Assembly (NCBI GenBank): GCA_020631735.1
Contig: CM036168.1
Coordinates: 101,266,036-101,330,035 of the forward strand
Length of the DNA: 64,000 nucleotides
From: Saccharum officinarum
Lineage: Eukaryota > Streptophyta > Magnoliopsida > Poales > Poaceae
Reading direction: 5' to 3'
Both the position numbers and the translations under genes were made by a program. Within the stretch, counting starts at the first letter, position 1; each line of letters starts with the position of its first letter. Positions 9,983-21,077 of the stretch are shown here, piece by piece. The notes below the pieces were generated by a model that did not search any database, was not told where the DNA came from, and saw nothing but the letters and a program-made list of their open reading frames with translations.

Positions 9983-11309
9983 TCGAATAAATGGAGATTC
10001 GCAGGCCGAAGCCTTTTGCCTCCTCGCCGCTGCCGGAGCGTGCTGCCGGAGGCCGCGCAGCTCGCGAGGATGGTGGGGGGTCCTTCTCCCTTGTTCCCTC
10101 CTTTCTCTCCTCCCCGTGGAAGTTCTTTCCGGCGATGGTGGTGGTTGCCCCGGCGGCCGGCTCTCGGATTCACAGCACCAGCGACCGGATCCGGTGCTCT
10201 TGAGGCCAGATCAGGCGCCCTCTGCTTGGATTTGGTCGGGGCACAGCCGGCGTGGGCGGCGGCGCGCGGAGGGGCCAGGGTCGTTGGACGGCTCGACGCG
10301 GCGTCCGGCTGTGGACGGCGCGACACCGGCGGCACGCTTCCTCAGCCATGGCGCGTCGCTCGCTAGGAGACGTCGGCTACGGCGGCGGCGGCGACCCAGA
10401 CACGTCGGGGAGCCGCTGGCCGCAGTCGGCGTGGGCGGCGGCGCGCGGAGGGGCCAGGGTTGGTGGATGGCTCGGTGCGGCGGCCGGCCGTGGACGGCGC
10501 GACACCGGCGGCTACGTCGGGAAGCCGCTGGCGGTGGCCGGTCACACATCGCCTCACACGGGCGGCGGTGCCTATCACTCTGCCATCCGTGGTCGGCGGC
10601 TGGTGCAGCATAAGGACCGTGGCTACTACGCACGGGGTTGAGGCGCCATGGCGAAAGCCTTGTCCCTCTTGGGCCGATGACGGCGACGCCTTCGGGCGCC
10701 GTTTTCTTCGTCGGCGTTCATTGAATGACCCTCTCCCCTGTGCGCAGTGTGTCTTCCTTAGGTGAAAACCTTGACCGTCTGGTCAGGCAACGGCGGCACA
10801 GATGTGTCGTGTCCCTCCTTGGAGGCGTTGTTTAGGAAGCTCGTGCTCGTGTCTGTGGCGGCAGCTAGCGTCGTGGCGAGGAAGGTGGAGGCTTAGTTGA
10901 GGATTCAAGTTTGCAGTGTCCACGACGGAGGAAGGTGGTCAGGAGGAGGGCGGTGACGCAGCGATTAGAGGGCTTCGCACCTGCTTGGCAATGGAGGACG
11001 ATGGTTTGATAGGATCGTCCGCTACTTGTGACTACGAAGTTGGCAAGGAGGCCGGCGTGGAAGATAGTGGCCAACAGATTTGAGTTGCCGAGTTGACCTG
11101 CGTGGTTTGGCGGTAGACAGTCCCGCACAGCGACGGCTGTTTCCGGTGCCAAAAGGCGTTCTGACTGGCAGCCTAAAGACGTGTGGGGCACTTCTACCTT
11201 CGATGAGACAACTAGGTCCTGAAAACTCTGTAATTCTGTAATAAGAAACAGCTATATGCATTGGTCGATGCAGAAGCTGGGATATTAATATATTCCCTTT
11301 TCTAAAAAA
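9983..11309 (+). mobile_element. Poly(A)-tailed non-LTR retroelement in intron 5
   Basis: A 14-bp duplication AAGTTATGCTCACT flanks it at 9969-9982 and 11310-11323. The 3' end has the GATGCAGAAGCTGGG-like text of grass LINE tails followed by a short A run. No RT frame is present, so it is truncated or non-autonomous. The 5' half is very GC-rich and carries an internal repeat with a period near 183 bp (about 10248-10330 and 10431-10513). The insertion begins a few bases inside the intron and leaves the splice donor of exon 5 intact. Confidence 0.82.
10248..10513. repeat. Two-copy GC-rich repeat inside the non-LTR element
   Basis: Units of about 82 bp starting GTGGGCGGCGGCGCGCGGAG at about 10248 and 10431 are nearly identical and both end GACGGCGCGACACCGGCGG. 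The period is about 183 bp. Confidence 0.8.
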
Positions 11310-12172
11310 AAGTTATGCTCACTCCCATGTTCAACTTCTCTGAATTGGTTTTTCTCTGTACCTAGAATTCTATACGGGCCCTTCTCAGGCGAAACGAAGA
11401 AGACCTGAACCTGCTATGTATAATCTTCAACCAAGACATTAGAAGGTTGGCCACCGAGGTATGTATGGTTTTATTCAAAAGGAATATTTCTGCAATTTTT
11501 ATTAGAAGGATTAAAATTAAAATAAATGCTGGCCTAGTATTCTTTAGTGAAAACCGTGCCAAAAAAAATGACTCAACTAGAGGGGGTGCGCCCGCACCAA
11601 CTTCAGTACAACGACCAACCAACTAGCCTCTCAACTCCACTATTCGCTCGAAAACAACTTGGTTCAACAGAGCACAACAAACAACTGGACTAATAGCTCG
11701 ACTGAACAAATCCGCCCACGGTTTTTAGCGAGGAAAACCCAAGAAAACCCCTTCACGAGAACTAGCACAACTAAACGACTCTGTAACAACAACATCTAAC
11801 TCTGCACGCAAATTGCCAAATTATAAATATATGATTTTGACACTTTCACAATATACTTAATTACTAGGTTATCAAAGTGAAATGGTCACTACATGCTAGA
11901 GAGGAGATAATATTTGAACTCCTAAAGTATCTAGGGGGAAGCACCACACAATCCTTGCTTGAGGATATAAAGAAAGATGCAAGGAAAATGATCGAAGAGC
12001 AAGAGGCTGTCCGCGGTCGGCTGTTCACCATTCAGGATGTGATGCAGAGCACTGTCCGTGCTTGGTTGCAGGTAAGCACATGCTACACTACAATTTCTGT
12101 TGTGGTGGAAAGGGATTCTGGACCCAAGAATTTCTCTGTGCCTAGTACATCCTACTGATACTGGATAACTGA

Positions 12173-12403
12173 GGTCCCGTTTGGTTTGGTTTTGTTAAAG
12201 TTTAACTCCCATCACATCAATGTTTCCTCAAATGCATGGAGTACTAAATGTAGACTAATTGCATGCATGTCAGTACAGATTAGGAGTAATTTACGAGACG
12301 AATTTATTAAGCCTAATTAATCCAAGATTGGAAACTTTTTGTCAAATAAAACGAAAGTGCTACAGTGTTTATTAAACTTTAACTCCTCAAACCAAACACC
12401 CCC
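12173..12403. mobile_element. Tourist-like MITE in intron 7, copy 2
   Basis: Ends GGTCCCGTTTGGTTTGG and CAAACCAAACACCCC, interior closely matching the element at 7378-7599. TGA flanks both sides (12170-12172, 12404-12406), a variant of the usual TTA duplication. Confidence 0.8.
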
Positions 12404-12871
12404 TGAAATATCGATTATGTAACCTGAACGCTATCGTTTTGGTATTTTCAGGACAAAAGCCTTCGCATTACACATAACCTAACAATATTCGGTGGGTGTG
12501 GCCTCATTCTGTCCATCATCACAGGATTGTTCGGTATCAATGTCGACGGGATACCAGGAGCACAGAACACTCAATATGCTTTTGCATTGTTCACTGGTCT
12601 TCTGTTCTTAGTAGGTCTCCTGTTGATCGTCGCTGGGAATATCTATTTTGGGCTGCAAAATCCGATCAGCGATCAACAGGTTCAGGTGAGAAAATTGGAG
12701 CTCCAGCAGCTAGTCTCAATGATCCAGCATGACGCCGAAACACATGCCAAGGTTAGGGAAGGGGTCTTAATAAGGAATGACTTGCCTCCGAGAGCCTCTG
12801 ATCTCATATATGACCAAGGTGATTACTATTTCAATCATTCACCAATGGAAGTTAGAATTCACTGTTCGTGA

Positions 12872-14059
12872 AAAAGTTTTACTATGGGTATACTGAACAA
12901 ATTGCCTAGTTGCCAAAGTGTAAGCCTTTGCTATACTATAAGCACACAATATAATAGCTATGCACAGCTTTGGTAGCATCTTCAGGATCCATTTTATTTG
13001 CACTTAAAAAAATCGGTCAGGGAAGCACTTCTGTTAGGAATAAAAGAAAAAAATGTATAATACTACTATGTCCAGAACGAACTGTTACTTTTTTCTGAAT
13101 GATTGACTGCATCCAGCTATGTAAAATGACCTGGAAGTTGATGCTAGAAACTTTGGCATTTAATTTGTCAGTTAAGAAACTGGGAAGATACTTCTCACTT
13201 GAAGCTAAAAACGAGCCATCCCTCCACGGTTACCACCTAGTTTCTCTTTGCACCATGTAGTAGCAAACTCAAAATGTAAGGTTAGCAAAGCAAACCCATC
13301 ACATCAAGACTCATCATCTCGACATCTCCTACCACACAAGTGGCATTGCTGATCTCCCTTGATCCATGCAGCCGAAGAGCGAGCGGATGCAGCAGCCTGG
13401 TGGCACCATGCTCACCTCTGAAGAAACTCCAGGGCGTCATTCCTTTTAGCTATCATTTTCATCGCCAGGTGCCGTTCACATGGGCAGAGAGGTGATTGTA
13501 GTTGTAAGTTTCTCTTGTCATTCACGTGACTGTTGAGATCGATGTAATTGTAAGAACTCCCCAAGTGCCACAAGTTGCAACAAGTCAGGCAGTGTGATTG
13601 TTAGGCTTCTATAGTGGTCATATCTGCCCAAGTGGATATGCAGTCTCTTCACTTCTTCAGGCAGAGACAATTTCAGTCTCAGACTCGTTCAGTGTCAGAC
13701 AATAAATTTAGTTTTGGTCTTTCGGATGCATGGGTTTTCAGATTTATGTAGATCTTTTTCACAGGTCCTTCAAGTGAATTTGCCTCCAATTGTCGTTGTC
13801 AGCATCAGCTACGCTTGCAACCTATTTTTTTTTGCTGAAAGTTGCAGTTGGTGCCTAACTTTTGAGATCGGTACTTCTTCTGGTCCTTGGGACCAAAGTA
13901 GTACCTAGATAGCATGGAAAGGGATAAGATAACGTCTGCTACCTGTTGTTTGATTTAGGACGTGCTCACTGAACTCTGCAGCACTTCATCACAAATTCAC
14001 AACTCCGACTTGATCGAATGATCGTCAGAACAATCATGTACAGTATGCATAAATACAGA
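12872..14059. other. 3' region of the CorA-like gene and intergenic DNA
   Basis: AT-rich sequence following the CorA-like stop codon. AATAAA occurs near 13704. No further conserved coding exon or element border was recognised before the Lhcb1 3' end. Confidence 0.5.
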
Positions 14060-14077
14060 CATACAATTTACAGCATA

Positions 14078-14083
14078 TTTTAT
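14078..14083 (-). terminator. Lhcb1 poly(A) signal
   Basis: Minus strand AATAAA about 140 bp downstream of the Lhcb1 stop codon, a suitable distance for a short 3' UTR. Confidence 0.5.
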
Positions 14084-14220
14084 TAATCAGGTCCAGACCA
14101 TGCATACAAATACACTACTGGTACAATCTCTGACCCAAGCTCCCTTCACAAATACTTGTACACCCTGCAGTACATACGAATACGTATGTCTACGGTACAC
14201 GCACGCAAGCATGCCCTCAC

Positions 14221-15015
14221 TCACTTGCCGGGGACGAAGTTGGTGGCGTAGGCCCAGGCGTTGTTGTTGACAGGGTCGGCGAGGTGGTCGGCGAGGTTCT
14301 CGAGGGGACCCTTGCCGGTGACGATGGCCTGCACGAAGAAGCCGAACATGGAGAACATGGCGAGGCGGCCGTTCTTGATCTCCTTCACCTTCAGCTCGGC
14401 GAACGCCTCCGGGTCGTCGGCGAGCCCGAGTGGGTCGAAGCTGCCGCCAGGGTACAGCGGGTCGACCACCTCCCCGAGCGGGCCACCGGCGATACGGTAC
14501 CCCTCGACGGCGCCCATGAGCACCACCTGGCACGCCCAGATGGCCAGGATGCTCTGCGCGTGGATCAGGCTCGGGTTGCCGAGGTAGTCAAGCCCGCCCT
14601 CGCTGAAGATCTGTGACCCGGCCTTGAACCACACGGCCTCGCCAAACTTGACGCCGTTGCGGGCGAGGAGCTCCGGGAACACGCACCCGAGCGCGCCGAG
14701 CATGGCCCAGCGGCAGTGGATCACCTCCAGCTCGCGGTTCTTGGCGAAGGTCTCGGGGTCCGCGGACAGCCCAGCGGTGTCCCAGCCGTAGTCGCCGGGG
14801 AACTCGCCGGTCAGGTAGCTTGGGGGCTCGCCGGAGAACGGACCCAGGTACAGGACGCGGTCGGCCCCGTACCAGGGGCTGCCGGACGCCGCTGGCTTGG
14901 GCTTGGCAGCAGTCTTGCGCATGGTGATGCGGCCCTCGCCGAAGACGTCCCTGGTGCTGGTCGCCGGCTTGCCGACGAACGCGCGGGAGGTGAGAGCCAT
15001 GGTGGCGGCGGCCAT
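14221..15015 (-). CDS. Lhcb1: Chlorophyll a/b-binding protein of LHCII, type I
   Basis: This intronless 264-residue reading frame has the usual Lhcb1 length. The protein is imported into chloroplasts, binds chlorophyll a/b and carotenoids, and forms the trimeric light-harvesting antenna of photosystem II in thylakoids. An N-terminal transit peptide (about 34 residues) is followed by [18 protein letters not shown], with the N-terminal threonine that is phosphorylated in state transitions and a WYxxxR trimerisation motif (here WYGADR, where P is commoner than A). The first pigment helix has [16 protein letters not shown] and the third [16 protein letters not shown]. The frame ends [10 protein letters not shown]. 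Lack of introns, and the RKTAAK and [17 protein letters not shown] segments, separate type I (Lhcb1) from Lhcb2. TATA box and poly(A) signal are in place. It is the only intact-looking gene in the window. Confidence 0.97.
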   Translation of the reverse strand: MAAATMALTSRAFVGKPATSTRDVFGEGRITMRKTAAKPKPAASGSPWYGADRVLYLGPFSGEPPSYLTGEFPGDYGWDTAGLSADPETFAKNRELEVIHCRWAMLGALGCVFPELLARNGVKFGEAVWFKAGSQIFSEGGLDYLGNPSLIHAQSILAIWACQVVLMGAVEGYRIAGGPLGEVVDPLYPGGSFDPLGLADDPEAFAELKVKEIKNGRLAMFSMFGFFVQAIVTGKGPLENLADHLADPVNNNAWAYATNFVPGK

Positions 15016-15105
15016 GTCGATCAGATCACAGCTTCTTCTGTCTGATGCTTAGCTCTGTGTTGTGTATGCGTGTGATGGCTGTGTCAGAACAGATGACAGC
15101 AGCTG

Positions 15106-15117
15106 CTTTTATATACA
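15106..15117 (-). promoter_or_regulatory. Lhcb1 TATA box and proximal promoter
   Basis: Minus strand TGTATATAAAAG lies about 90 bp upstream of the Lhcb1 start codon. Just upstream are CCAAT boxes (near 15122-15130 and 15156-15162, minus strand) and an ACGT-core element CTACGTGGC near 15245-15255, typical of light-regulated grass Cab promoters. Transcription probably starts near 15080. Confidence 0.75.
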
Positions 15118-15259
15118 GTTGCGATTGGATAGCAGGCCATCTTTTGCTGGGCTGGGATTGGCCGGTTGGTCCTGCCGGGATGGCCTGGCATCTGATGTGG
15201 CACCTGGTGGGCCCCAGTGGCCTATCGCACAAGAATCCTGGGGTGCGCCACGTAGGAAT

Positions 15260-16290
15260 GGGCGGAGCTAATCAGGAGCTGCCACTTGCCATCGTGGGAA
15301 AAGAGTGGATGAGATAGGCTTTGGTTTTGTTGTCACGCGCTTCTTGCTAGTACAGAGTCTACGCCTCTGTACGTGGAGTCTTGTTGTTTCTGCAAAATAT
15401 TACAATATTTTAGGGATTTTTTTGCGAAGATAAAAGGCAAATCTAAACAGAATCCTTTTCCAACATGGACTGTTGGAGCTGGGCCATTGAGCAGTTGACG
15501 AATGAGAGCTACAGAGGCTAACTACTGTGCAAGCTGTCCAGCCCAGTTCAACCCGTCAGTCACATGTCTGAACTCCAACGAGACCGTTGAGATGATGGGC
15601 CTAGAATTTCCCTTTCTGCTTCTTCTTTTTCCCCCTTTATTACTACTAGCTAACTTGTCCGTGCGTTATAATGGGAGATAAAATAAAGCTGCTAGCTATA
15701 GCGGCTGCAACCTCTTAAATTTGTATAGGTACTACTTTTGATGTTGTAAGTGATTGTTGAACCAATCACAAACGAACGGGCTCATTAGTGGAACAATGAT
15801 GATATTGTTCCATATCTATTTATTTTTTATCATTTCTATAAAATTTAAAAGTTGTACTTTATTTATTACGATCATGTCATCCATAATATAAGTAAATATT
15901 AGTAATAATACGAAAACGTCTTATTAATTCTGTATTGAATTAAAATCTAATCTTGATATATTTTTTCTTTTGGTGTAAGGCACAAAAACATTTACTCATA
16001 AATATGTCAACTTTAGTTTGCATAATATTCATGTGTTAATAGTTCTCTAAGGATCCATAAAAATATGTAATTTAGTCGTATTAAAGTTGTTAAGGGATTA
16101 ATCATCATCATTTGTTGATGACCGTGACCTCTCTCGGTTTTCACATGTTACCCAAGGGTTGCACTGGTATATACAAACAACTAACTTGAAGAAATATTTA
16201 ATTTGATTAGATTGGATGACAACATATGGTTCAAGATTTTAGTTTACAGTTTGATTAGTTAGGCCATCGATTGATTCATGTTATAGTACG
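15260..16290. other. Upstream intergenic DNA
   Basis: AT-rich intergenic sequence with no gene. About 15840-16060 resembles 28850-29060 (shared text around CATCCATAATATAAGT and a GGTATATTTTT-like stretch), so both are diverged copies of an unidentified repeat. Confidence 0.4.
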
Positions 16291-16291
16291 C

Positions 16292-16401
16292 CCTGTTCGT
16301 TTGGACTTATCAGCACAATCAGCAGCCATCCAGCAGTGTTTTCTCTCACAACAAACCAGCGAACAGTACTTTCAGCACAATAAACCAGCGAAACGAACAG
16401 G
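16292..16401. mobile_element. Small MITE with CCTGTTCGTTT ends
   Basis: A 110-bp element with perfect 11-bp terminal inverted repeats CCTGTTCGTTT and AAACGAACAGG and interior CAGCACAAT repeats, a common grass repeat. The target duplication is unclear. Confidence 0.7.
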
Positions 16402-19400
16402 CTGGTAATAATTTTTCTGTAAATCAATACATCAATGTGCCCGCCACCATTGTCATGTTAGCCTTTCCCTAGTGACCCTTCTAAGCCTACTAGATTCAAG
16501 TAAGCCCCCAAATTTCAAATCCTAACCCTAACATTGTTAGGGTACTACTACAAATATTCGTTGTCAGGGGGTCTCCCCCTTCGCCGGCGATGATGTCTCC
16601 ATCTGATCAACCCTACCTCCATGGCTAGCCTCTCGGACCTCAACTTCGATCCGGGCATCGAGTTCGGCAAGGTGGTCTCTCAGCATTTCTGTAACACCCC
16701 AGATGTTTGGCTCCCACAAATTGCATTTTCATTTCATGAACATGTGCATCATTTATCTCATCATGCATTTGTTGCTTGAAACATGTGTATGCAACATTCT
16801 CAGTTGTGCTTGTTGCATAAACGATTGCTTGTGAATTATAGTTAGTGCAACATGTGGATGCAACATGAGTTTCTCATACCTTGAAACATGTCAATATTGC
16901 TAGGGTAACATGCCAAGTTTAAACTTGCAACAAAGTCATGAAACATGTGAAACATGGTGTTGCAACATATGAGAGATGTGATTATTTGGTTTGTTTCAAC
17001 ACATATAGTACTTAAAAGTTGGTGTAACAAATGTGTAGAGTGGTTAATTATGGTGTAACACACCTTAACTACACTTAAGGTAATTAGTGGAGCACTGTTC
17101 ATGTGGACCAAAATGACTAATTTGCCCTCTAGGTGAGGTTTGACCTTGAGATGACCTATAGAGTGCCCTAGTTTGACTGATTAAAAAGTCTAACCTAGAG
17201 ATCTTGCATGGATGTGCACCCTTTACCAAAGTTGTAGCAAATTTATCAAGGAACAAAAGTCTCAATATGGCCATCTTATGAAAATGGGTAAAATGCTCAA
17301 ACAGGGCCCACAAGCCAGGATCTCATGTTGTTTCTACACTTAGAAAAATTTCTAAGTCATTCACTGACTTACAATTTCATGAGCCCCTCTTTGACACCTT
17401 GTATCTTCTAATCTGGACCAAATCAGCTCGACCTCCATTTAACAATATTGGAGAGTTCATGTAGCTCTATAATTTCTATAATATCAACTTGCACTAGATC
17501 GGTCGGGTTTGCGAGTTCTAGGGCGTCCAAGATGCTCTGTCAGTCGGCGTCGTCGGTCTCTGAATAAAAAATGAGCTGAGCTCGGTGGCCGACCAACCAC
17601 AGGCCGTTGCCACTGTGTGGATGCGTCGTGGCATCCGTACGCCGGCCGTGGGCCCACCGGTCAGGCCGAGGGGTGCCTCAAGGTCACCACGACTCCCTTC
17701 GCTCGCTTCCCCTCCATTTCGTTCTCTCCTCTCTACGGTGCTCACCGAGGCGGAGAAGCCGAGCACCATCGCCACCGCAATCTCGCCGAGCTTGTGCGCG
17801 CTCTCCACTGCGCCTTTGCTCCCCAAATCGCGTCTGTAGCTCTGCCTAGCTCCGCTCTACCTCATCATCCCTTCCGTAGGGTCGGCCGAGCTTAGGTAAG
17901 GGGCTATTGGCCATTTTCGCCGCCAACCTCCATGGCTGAGGCTCGCCGGAGTTGGAGCTTACCATGGCCGGCTATCACCGAACCCCTTTCACCCCCTTCT
18001 CTTCATTCCCTCAGCTTCCCCGTGAGTCCAAGAAGCTCGTACCGAGCTTCGCTGCGCCTACAATGGCCGGACCTCGCCGGAGCACCGTCGAAACCCTCCG
18101 TCGTTCGCCATGCACGCCGGTGGCATAGTTCTCGTGCCCCACCAGTCAAATTGGAGGTACCCTTATGTGCGGGTGGTTGCAGGGAGGACCACAGTGGTGA
18201 CCTCATCGCAGGTGGTCTCGCCACCGACAAGCAGTGGCTAGGTAAAGTCGCGCCCTGTCTGCGGGTGTATGACGTGCGGGGCCCATGTGTCAACGCGCGG
18301 GATCTCCACTTTGGTGGTTTGCTGGGCCGCCGTGGCCCGAGCTGGGCATTCGGGCCGGCCTAGTAACCCGAGTAGTTGTAGGAAGTTTGTTTTTCTTTTA
18401 TTTTTTTCACATATTTGTGTATAGATTCAAAAATGCATATCTTTTTATTGGTAGATCCAAATGATGTGGTTCCAATTTTGTTGAGTTCCTGATAGTGTCT
18501 AGTTTATATTAAAAATATAATATGTACCATGTTCTATTATAAAAAATAGAGTTACTAATTATCTCTTTTAATCATGTGGGAAATAGGGGTAATTATATCT
18601 TTTTCTATGTATCTCCAAATGGCATGAAATGTTTATGGTGTACTGTTCATATCATTAATAGCTTGTAGTTAAATTTTCATACAATTTGGACACTGTATGT
18701 AGGAGTTATGTATTTCTCTTGTTTGCCTGGATGGATCTTGTGTGAATTTTTATAATTTTTCTATAGATCCAGTAAAGGTAAAATTTGGCGAGTATTGTTC
18801 TTATACTATAAGGATGCTAGGAAAAATATAAAATCTGTTTTTTGATACTTTTCACTAGGGTTTCCTATTTATGCTAGAAATAGACATGTCATATGTTATT
18901 TTTGATATAGCAAGTTCTGCTTGTCCAATTGCTTTGAAATTTTTATGGTAGTCTATGTGAAGCATGAGGTAGCTACTATAATTTTTATAGATTGTTCTAT
19001 ATAGTTTTACTATATGTTTCTTTAATCACCTAATTAACTAAATAAATTAGAAAAGAATATTAAATAATTTATTTAGAAGTTGGCACTATACTTTCTGATG
19101 TTCCTTTGACATGCACAACAAGTTGGTAAACTTTGTTTGGTCCAATTATGCTTTTGCATCATCACTAAATATTTAATTTAGTAAATCTGCCATTTCTGGA
19201 TAGATTCTAAGAGACTGTTAATTACCCTATGAAAATGATGATTTCATGTCTTGGGGTTTATAACAAAGTTGTTTTTAATTTCATTATCTAGATGCTATTA
19301 AATTTTGGTAGCATTGGTCCTTGTAGTTTAGAAACTACAGCTGTTCTAAGTTGGGTTCAAAGTTGAATTGCTCTCTGTCTACACAGGATAGATTCTGTGT

Positions 19401-19651
19401 TTACTTGAATTCGACTTGGTTAACATAAGAATCATGCTTTGATATTTATAAATGATTTGTAGATAATTTCATAAGCTTTCCAGAATGTCCTCTTGTAAGT
19501 CATTTGAATTTTAGAACTCCTGCTATGAGTGATTTAATGAACTATTCTATGCATGTGAAACTTGCAACTTTCTGTGATGAATGTCTTTACTATTATAAGC
19601 ATGTTGTGATGCAAATAAACACTTAAGTTGATTAAGATAAGTTTAGGTGCA

Positions 19652-20118
19652 AGTGTTAGGCCTTTAACTGAAGATGAACATTTTTATCTTAGGTTATGCA
19701 AATTAGGTAAGTGTGATTTTGTGCTCCAAGTCAAAATAGATACATGTTTTAAAGTGATTTGAATAGAGCTATTAGTACTCAGTAAACGAGTGTCCAGTGA
19801 TGTTTTCGTTAAATACTTACTGTTATCCATTCATCATGAGCATCATGTCATTCCTTATGCATCTATGGTATTTATCTTGTGCATATGCATGCAATAGGTG
19901 TTCCGGAGGGAGTCACGCTTCTGGAATTCGAGAAGAACCCGGAGGAGCAAACCTCGGGGCAGGAGGTGCAGTCCCCCGAAGAAGCAGCAGAAGAAGACGT
20001 AGTTGAGTGTCCGGACCACACGCCTTGTAACTTCGTGAAAGGCAAGCCCCGGAGCATTATAAGCCTCCTAATTTCTGAAATGCAATTAAAGTATTATTTT
20101 TATATATTGTTGCATTAA
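19652..20118 (+). other. Intron-split ORF inside the solo LTR
   Basis: Exon-like part one ends at 19706 before GTAAGT and encodes VRPLTEDEHFYLRLCKL. Part two starts at 19898 after a TAG acceptor and encodes GVPEGVTLLEFEKNPEEQ, an acidic stretch, then CPDHTPCNFVKGKPR. The 191-bp intron is phase-matched: joining gives an uninterrupted frame. The same two parts with conservative changes are in the chromovirus LTRs (52556-52983 and 62930-63357). I do not recognise the product. Confidence 0.6.
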
Positions 20119-21057
20119 GTTTAGGTGTTGGATGAAAACACTTGCTGCATTGGTTATCCAATCCTTGTCCAGATATTGATACCCTGAATCCTAAGTAGCT
20201 TAGGCTCGTGTAGTTGCTTAGCCCTACTTTAATGCGGTAGAAGTCAAGTGATTTCCTGTCACCTGCGAGTTATAGGGATATACATGTGGCACGGTTGGCT
20301 ATATTTGCTATCATGGAAAAAAACCTATCTTAATTTGAAATAAAGACCAGGCGGAGGCTTGCCGGTTTGCAGTGACTCCGTCTGTGTCGATTAAGTACCG
20401 ATTCTTGGAGCCTTTCCTGTTCATGTTGAACGCATGCCTCTCTCTTAGTTGGACGGGTCTGGAGACTGACCACGAAGCCAGTAGCTCAACTCAGGCCAGG
20501 CTCCGGCAAGTATAAAGTACGCCTCGGAAGGGAGCCGTAGGCGTAAGTCCAAGGGCAGGTGATTTAAAAGTCCTGATCATCCTGGTAGAAGGGTAATCCT
20601 TGAGAGTGCTGACCGAACCCGCGAAGTTGGTTCCTGAGTTGTACCAAAGGTGACCCACGGCTACCCTTGCAAAGTATGCCAGGGTGAGAGTTAGGAATAC
20701 CCCCTCAGCTGAGTTGTAATTCGATTCGAGTCGCCGTCTCTCACCGGTTAGTGAGAACTGGACGGCTTATCTCTAAAGTAGATACACTAAATAACATGAT
20801 GGTTCAGGAATGATGATATGATATTGATGGCCTTATTATACCCGCTATGGTTAATATTGTTTGCTCCTAATAAGTGAGTGCTCTAGTACAGGTGCTAATC
20901 TAGTTGATAGGTTAATGATGATGAATTTGATGCTAAGTTTAAATGGGTTACTTATGCTCATAAGCTCTTTTAAGCAAGTGTGTCAAGTTAGCCCACCTTA
21001 TAAGCCTTGCATGATCCTTGGTGTCCTTTATTTCTGGTTTTTGACGGGTAAGTCTAG

Positions 21058-21077
21058 CTGAGTACCTTCTCGCTCAG
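21058..21077 (+). repeat. LTR hairpin, solo LTR copy
   Basis: CTGAG and CTCAG flank a 10-nt loop. This is a weakened version of the perfect 8-bp stem in the other LTRs, inside a block conserved in all LTRs (CCTTGGTGTCCTTTATTTC to TTGCAG). Confidence 0.5.

Larger units (their letters stand above)
6593..12871 (+). pseudogene. CorA-like Mg2+ transporter gene, disrupted
   Basis: Eight exons with GT-AG borders can be traced: 6593-6833, 6932-7345, 8174-8362, 9198-9252 plus 9766-9803, 9907-9966, 11389-11458, 11868-12071 and 12452-12871. The product resembles the plant CorA-like magnesium transporter family. A WWCHVAAGHPAVDAWL block lies in exon 2, a VRGRLFTIQDVMQSTVRAWLQ helix in exon 7, and two C-terminal transmembrane helices in exon 8. 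Between the helices is GIN (12533-12541), in the place of the CorA GMN signature. Intact proteins form membrane channels for divalent cations. Three lesions are visible: an imperfect 7-bp tandem duplication at 7311-7324 that shifts frame and brings a TGA, a TGA at 9216-9218 in exon 4, and a roughly 500-bp MITE insertion inside exon 4. Skipping exon 4 would itself shift the frame. Splice sites and later exons are well preserved, so decay is recent; an assembly error could explain only the first lesion. Confidence 0.8.
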
